Shown here piece after piece: positions 60,597 to 64,000 of a stretch of 64,000 bases of DNA. Below the pieces are notes generated by a model. It saw nothing but the letters and a program-made list of their open reading frames with translations. It was not told the origin of the DNA and ran no database searches. Positions within the stretch are counted from its first letter, which is position 1, and every line of letters begins with the position of its first letter. A program made the translations under genes and the position numbers. The stretch is from Taibaiella sp041660405 (GTDB taxonomy: Bacteria; Bacteroidota; Bacteroidia; Chitinophagales; Chitinophagaceae). The stretch spans positions 9,968-73,967 of the forward strand of contig JBAZWL010000023.1 in assembly GCA_041660405.1 (NCBI GenBank), in the 5' to 3' direction.

Positions 60597-60755
60597 TTAA
60601 GTTTTTTCATTATCCTCTTCATGTTTTCCCGGTTTTACATCGGGATGGTTTACTTCGTCCTCAAATTCCTTTTTATCTTTTTGATTTCTTTTGATCAAAA
60701 AGACGATCAATCCAATTGCTGCCAATAGTACCAATATTATAACCAGGTTGTTCAT
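60597..60755 (-). CDS. small single-pass membrane protein
   Basis: A 52-residue protein starting MNNLVIILVLLAAIGLIVFLIKRNQ, one transmembrane helix, followed by a charged tail (KDKKEFEDEVNHPDVKPGKHEEDNEKT). The longer frame would add 16 residues including an extra hydrophobic stretch and is less likely. Small proteins of this shape are common in Bacteroidota, with no known function. It converges with the MidA-like gene. Confidence 0.65.
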   Translation of the reverse strand: MNNLVIILVLLAAIGLIVFLIKRNQKDKKEFEDEVNHPDVKPGKHEEDNEKT

Positions 60756-60935
60756 TTTAATGAGTATTAAAAATCGAAAAGCATAAAAAGCAAAGGTAAT
60801 CACTCTGGTGCGCTTAAATTAAATGGTAATAATTTGATAACTTTATTACGTAGGTGGATGATAAAAAATAAGGCATAATTTATAGTGTACTTGTACTGAA
60901 ATTTATCATTTTTGCTGCTATAACCTATCCGGATA

Positions 60936-61571
60936 CTATTTATCCAAACCTAATTCAATTGCAAATTTTACCAGGCCGGCAGTATTTTTAACATCCAGTT
61001 TCATGGTTAAATTGAGACGGTAGTTCTCTACTGTTCGTTTACTTAAAAATAGTTCATCTGCTATTTGCTGGTTACTATTTCCTTTTGCCAATAAGCTTAG
61101 TATCTCTGTCTCCCTTATGGTTAAAGATGCTTTGGACGAAGTTTTACGGTACAGTTTTTTACGAAAATCTTCTATCCTGATTTTCATTTCCGATGATAAA
61201 TATATTTCACCCTTATATACTGTTTCAATGGCATTGACCAAGGTCTCTTCATCTGTATTCTTCAAGAGGTATCCAAGTGCTCCATTTTTCAGCATATTGC
61301 TGGCATAGAGTGTATTGTTGAAATTGGTAAGTGCAAGAATTTTCAGTTCTGAAAATTGTTTTTTAAGGATGAGTGTAATTTCCTCGCCCCGCATATCCGA
61401 TAATTGCACATCAAGTAACAGTACATCTGGTTGCTTAGTCCTGATACCGGCTAATAGCGAAGCTCCGTTTAAATAAGTATCTGTTACCTGTATAAAAGGG
61501 TAGGGGGAAAGCATATCCTTTATGCCTTTGGATACTAAAGGATGGTCATCTACAATGGCTATGGTTATCAT
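60936..61571 (-). CDS. NarL/FixJ-type response regulator
   Basis: A 211-residue regulator starting MITIAIVDDHPLVSKGIKDML; the longer frame adds 16 residues that do not look like a receiver. Receiver aspartate 54 is in VLLLDVQLSDMRGEE, with ALTNFNNTLYASNMLKNGALGYLLKN. The LuxR HTH is LTIRETEILSLLAKGNSNQQIADELFLSKRTVENYRLNLTMKLDVKN. It is the partner of the TPR kinase gene, which ends 65 bases upstream. Targets are unknown. Confidence 0.92.
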   Translation of the reverse strand: MITIAIVDDHPLVSKGIKDMLSPYPFIQVTDTYLNGASLLAGIRTKQPDVLLLDVQLSDMRGEEITLILKKQFSELKILALTNFNNTLYASNMLKNGALGYLLKNTDEETLVNAIETVYKGEIYLSSEMKIRIEDFRKKLYRKTSSKASLTIRETEILSLLAKGNSNQQIADELFLSKRTVENYRLNLTMKLDVKNTAGLVKFAIELGLDK

Positions 61572-61636
61572 AGGGTGATAATTGTTTGGTAAATTTATAC
61601 CAATAAAATAGAAGTCCAATACCCAGTGATGATATG

Positions 61637-63631
61637 TTATTTACTTATTTCAATATTAATGGTTGTACCTCTTCCCGGTGAAGAATTTATCTGGATTTTC
61701 CCGTTGAGCATTCGTACGCGAGCCTCCAGGTTGGATAATCCCAGGCCAGCCTTCACCTTGGTTTTGTCAAAACCGATTCCATTATCTTCAATAAGCAATT
61801 GAAATTTTCCTTGTTGTTCAAAAACCTGGATAACTGCAACAGATGCTTTCGCATGGTTTACGATATTTTGGAGAATTTCCTGTAGCATGCGATAAATGGA
61901 AAGCTTTGAAGCATGGTCTGCTATATTAAGCTTACAATAAATTTGCAGTTCAATTTTTAACTGCGGGAAATTATGATTGTGAGATTCCACAAATAAGGTC
62001 AATGCTTCTTCCAGTTCTATGCCTTTAATAAAATCCGGCATAAGATTATGAGCGGTTTGCCTTACCTGCTCAGATGTTTCGTTCAGCAGTGACACCACAT
62101 GTTTCTTTTTTTCTTCAGGCCAGGAACTTAGGATCATTTTTATAACAGCAAGCTGTCCGCCTATACCATCGTGTAAGTCACGTGCAATTCTGCTTCTTTC
62201 ATTTTCTTCTCCTTCCATCTGAGCCTTCATCGCAACAATTTTATTCTTGGCTTTAAGGCTTAGGTAAAGGGCAATACAAACAATAACTATTACAATCGTA
62301 ATGATTATTACTCTCGACATCTGCAGACTTTTATGATCCAGGTCTCTCTTTTGTTTTTCAATTAAAAGCTGCTTTTCAATGATCTTCTTGTCTTTTTCAG
62401 CTGTCCTGAATTTTACTTCAAGTTCGTTAACGATCTTAAGTTTCTCGATACTATTAATACTATCCTGAAGGTTAATATAATTGCGCTGTTGAAGTATGGC
62501 ATCTTTATAACGGCCCTGTTCTGTATATACTGTCGTCAGGGTGGCCAATGCCTTCAATTTGTCCGTTAAAATACCTGTCTTATTGGCTTTCTCCAAAGCT
62601 TTAACTAATACCAGCTCTGCATTTCTATAATCGTGTGCCTTGCAATAAGCGATACCTAAAGTATAATACGGGGCAATCAAAGAATAAAGAGGGTAGGTAG
62701 CCTCCGATGCTTTCATTATTTTTTTCAGAGATACAATTGCTTTTTCAGGCTGATTAGTAGCCAGGTAATACTTTGCTTCAACCAGGTAAATAGACTGTTG
62801 TACCTCTATCTCTTTGTGCTTAATGCTGATGTCCATCGCTTTCTTACGATACCTGGCGCATGTTTCGAAATCTTTACGGGCCAAGGCCAGGTCAGCTTTA
62901 TTCGACCAGATGAATCCATAAATATCTTCGGTCTTTTCCTTCAGCATTAATTGTTCACCAATATTGAGATAATATTCAGCTTGTTTATATTGTTCCATGC
63001 GTATTAATACATCAGCAATATTATTGTAGGTCATAATCAGGTTATACTTATCTGACGGATGCCTGAGCATATATTGCAATATTGCATAGTAATATTCAAA
63101 TGCTTTTTCAAATTTGTTTTGATAGCTGTAAGAGGCTCCTATATTGATATATAGAGCAGATATCAGCATGTTTTTTGTCGATGAACGTAAAATATAAGGA
63201 TACGCTTCTTTAAATTTTTCCATACTGGAATCAAAAGCACCTTGCCCTAGCAAGGTAAGTCCCATCTGGATTTTGGACATAGCAGCTCCTGTAGGATAGC
63301 CTGATAATATACTTTTCCGGAATGCCGAATCAAGAAGATACATAGCCCTGTCTGGAAATTGCCATTGCAATGCTATTCCCTGATCAATGACTTGTTTGAT
63401 GTTAGCGGCCTCGCTTAAATTGATATTCATTTCCTTAGTAAAGTCAAGGATGTCATAGTCTGTCTTTATAGTTAGTGGTAAATCAGACTGTGTGCTGATA
63501 ACGTAATCTTTTGCAGGCAGTATATACCCACCGGGCCAGGATAAATTTTGGCTATAGCTGTTTGCTGTCAACAGGCTCAATAGTATAAAGCATAATAGCT
63601 GGCAGAGAATAATGGAGCAAGGTCGGGTCAA
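61637..63631 (-). CDS. membrane sensor histidine kinase with TPR sensor domain
   Basis: A 664-residue kinase. A signal-like segment (CSIILCQLLCFILLSLLTANSYSQ) is followed by TPR-type helical repeats (about residues 80-400), a coiled coil, one membrane helix (residues 440-458) and a HisKA_3-type domain with histidine 487 in RIARDLHDGIGGQLAVIK, then HATPase (LQEILQNIVNHAKAS, DNGIGFDKTKVKAGLGLSNLEARV). The frame can only start at a TTG, since a stop (63644) lies five codons upstream and no ATG precedes the signal segment, so TTG is the likely start. The periplasmic TPR domain reads an external or envelope signal and drives the NarL-type regulator downstream. Confidence 0.9.
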   Translation of the reverse strand: MTRPCSIILCQLLCFILLSLLTANSYSQNLSWPGGYILPAKDYVISTQSDLPLTIKTDYDILDFTKEMNINLSEAANIKQVIDQGIALQWQFPDRAMYLLDSAFRKSILSGYPTGAAMSKIQMGLTLLGQGAFDSSMEKFKEAYPYILRSSTKNMLISALYINIGASYSYQNKFEKAFEYYYAILQYMLRHPSDKYNLIMTYNNIADVLIRMEQYKQAEYYLNIGEQLMLKEKTEDIYGFIWSNKADLALARKDFETCARYRKKAMDISIKHKEIEVQQSIYLVEAKYYLATNQPEKAIVSLKKIMKASEATYPLYSLIAPYYTLGIAYCKAHDYRNAELVLVKALEKANKTGILTDKLKALATLTTVYTEQGRYKDAILQQRNYINLQDSINSIEKLKIVNELEVKFRTAEKDKKIIEKQLLIEKQKRDLDHKSLQMSRVIIITIVIVIVCIALYLSLKAKNKIVAMKAQMEGEENERSRIARDLHDGIGGQLAVIKMILSSWPEEKKKHVVSLLNETSEQVRQTAHNLMPDFIKGIELEEALTLFVESHNHNFPQLKIELQIYCKLNIADHASKLSIYRMLQEILQNIVNHAKASVAVIQVFEQQGKFQLLIEDNGIGFDKTKVKAGLGLSNLEARVRMLNGKIQINSSPGRGTTINIEISK

Positions 63632-63837
63632 AGCTGTTTCAAATTAATATTGAAGGAACAAATCATCTTATACTTGAAGGGAAATAAAAGAAACATTTCC
63701 ATTGCTGCCGGCTTACAGATGTTCGGGCAATTATCGAAGGCAAAGTAGCACATTTTAACTTAAGGTGTATAAGCCAGGAACAAAAATAAAAAGGAGTATT
63801 ACTACTCTAAAGATCACCTTCCCGACCGGATACTTTT

Positions 63838-63863
63838 GTACAACATGCCAAAGCATGTTGTAC
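63838..63863. promoter_or_regulatory. perfect 11-base-pair inverted repeat before the last gene
   Basis: GTACAACATGC and GCATGTTGTAC are perfect complements around a 4-base loop (CAAA). It lies about 55 bases before the ATG of the truncated gene, so it can be a leader hairpin or an operator for a dimeric regulator. It also lies between divergent genes. Confidence 0.5.
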
Positions 63864-63918
63864 TTGACAAGGAGATAATCCTAAAGACTGAAAAATTTCA
63901 ACAGTTAAACGAATTTAA

Positions 63919-63974
63919 ATGAGCAAATTATTACAATGCTTACTGGCAGGTCTTTTCACCATCAGTTTGATGCC
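63919..63974 (+). CDS. start of a secreted protein gene, cut off by adapter sequence
   Basis: The first 18 codons read MSKLLQCLLAGLFTISLM, the start of a signal peptide with a basic residue and a hydrophobic core. After CC at 63973-63974 the sequence becomes adapter. The frame stays open through the adapter, so any software translation beyond the first 18 residues is false. The product cannot be named. Confidence 0.6.
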
Positions 63975-64000
63975 AGATCGGAAGAGCACACGTCTGAACT
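63975..64000 (+). other. Illumina TruSeq adapter sequence (contamination)
   Basis: The last 26 bases begin AGATCGGAAGAGC and agree with the standard TruSeq read-1 adapter over their whole length. This is not genomic sequence; the contig was not trimmed at its end. Confidence 0.97.

Overview
The window looks like chromosomal DNA of a Bacteroidota bacterium, probably of the Chitinophagaceae. The signs are two large secreted proteins with type IX secretion (T9SS) C-terminal sorting domains, a SusC/SusD pair behind an ECF sigma/FecR pair, DUF1800/DUF1501 and DUF4402 proteins, lipoboxes of the SSC/AAC type, and start codons mostly without Shine-Dalgarno sequences. Family placement is inference. 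No rRNA, tRNA, CRISPR array, transposase or integrase was seen. Two technical features matter: a run of 10 Ns at 34515-34524, and the last 26 bases, which match the Illumina TruSeq adapter and are not genomic.

Layout. 1-8236 (minus strand): the N-terminal part of a superfamily 1 helicase, an ABC ATPase, and a compact sugar operon (ROK/polyphosphate-glucokinase-like kinase, transketolase, 6-phosphogluconate dehydrogenase, glucose-6-phosphate dehydrogenase, 6-phosphogluconolactonase). 8852-15043 (minus): a biosynthetic cluster in which a type III polyketide synthase is coupled by overlapping genes to a methyltransferase, an FAD oxidoreductase, and its own fatty-acid-synthase parts (FabL-like enoyl reductase, FabZ-like dehydratase, FabF-like ketosynthase, ACP, phosphopantetheinyl transferase). 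The likely product is an alkyl-phenol, quinone or pyrone lipid. The ACP has an apparent single-base frameshift. 15160-20134: two small secreted proteins and a 1300-residue T9SS protein. 21144-23862 (plus): a DUF1800/DUF1501 pair.

23919-34684 (minus) is the most interesting region. It holds two near-identical DUF4402 pilin-like genes, a PapD-like chaperone, a third DUF4402-like protein and an usher-like outer-membrane protein. The usher gene runs with almost no gaps into a FIST sensor, a PAS histidine kinase, a receiver-kinase hybrid and a receiver-CRP regulator. Both pilin-like genes have an FNR/CRP-type palindrome upstream at exactly the same distance from a shared -7-like element, at the position expected for activation by a CRP-family protein. 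I read this as a chaperone-usher-like surface fibre with a built-in signalling chain.

35038-44804 (plus): ECF sigma, FecR anti-sigma, SusC, SusD, a DUF5689 lipoprotein, a small unknown protein and a Tat-exported metallophosphoesterase, probably a uptake locus for a phosphate-ester substrate. 45048-51448: DinB-like protein, branched-chain aminotransferase, fatty acid hydroxylase, small secreted stress-type proteins, a lipoprotein and a LytTR two-component pair. 51636-58131 (minus): an operon of three phage-tail-collar (MdpB-like) proteins, a periplasmic-binding-protein fold without a signal peptide, a formyltransferase and a SprB-repeat T9SS protein, with a divergent NarL-type regulator next to it. 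59457-63631: a MidA-like methyltransferase, a small membrane protein, and a NarL regulator with a TPR histidine kinase. A signal-peptide gene starting at 63919 is cut off by the adapter.
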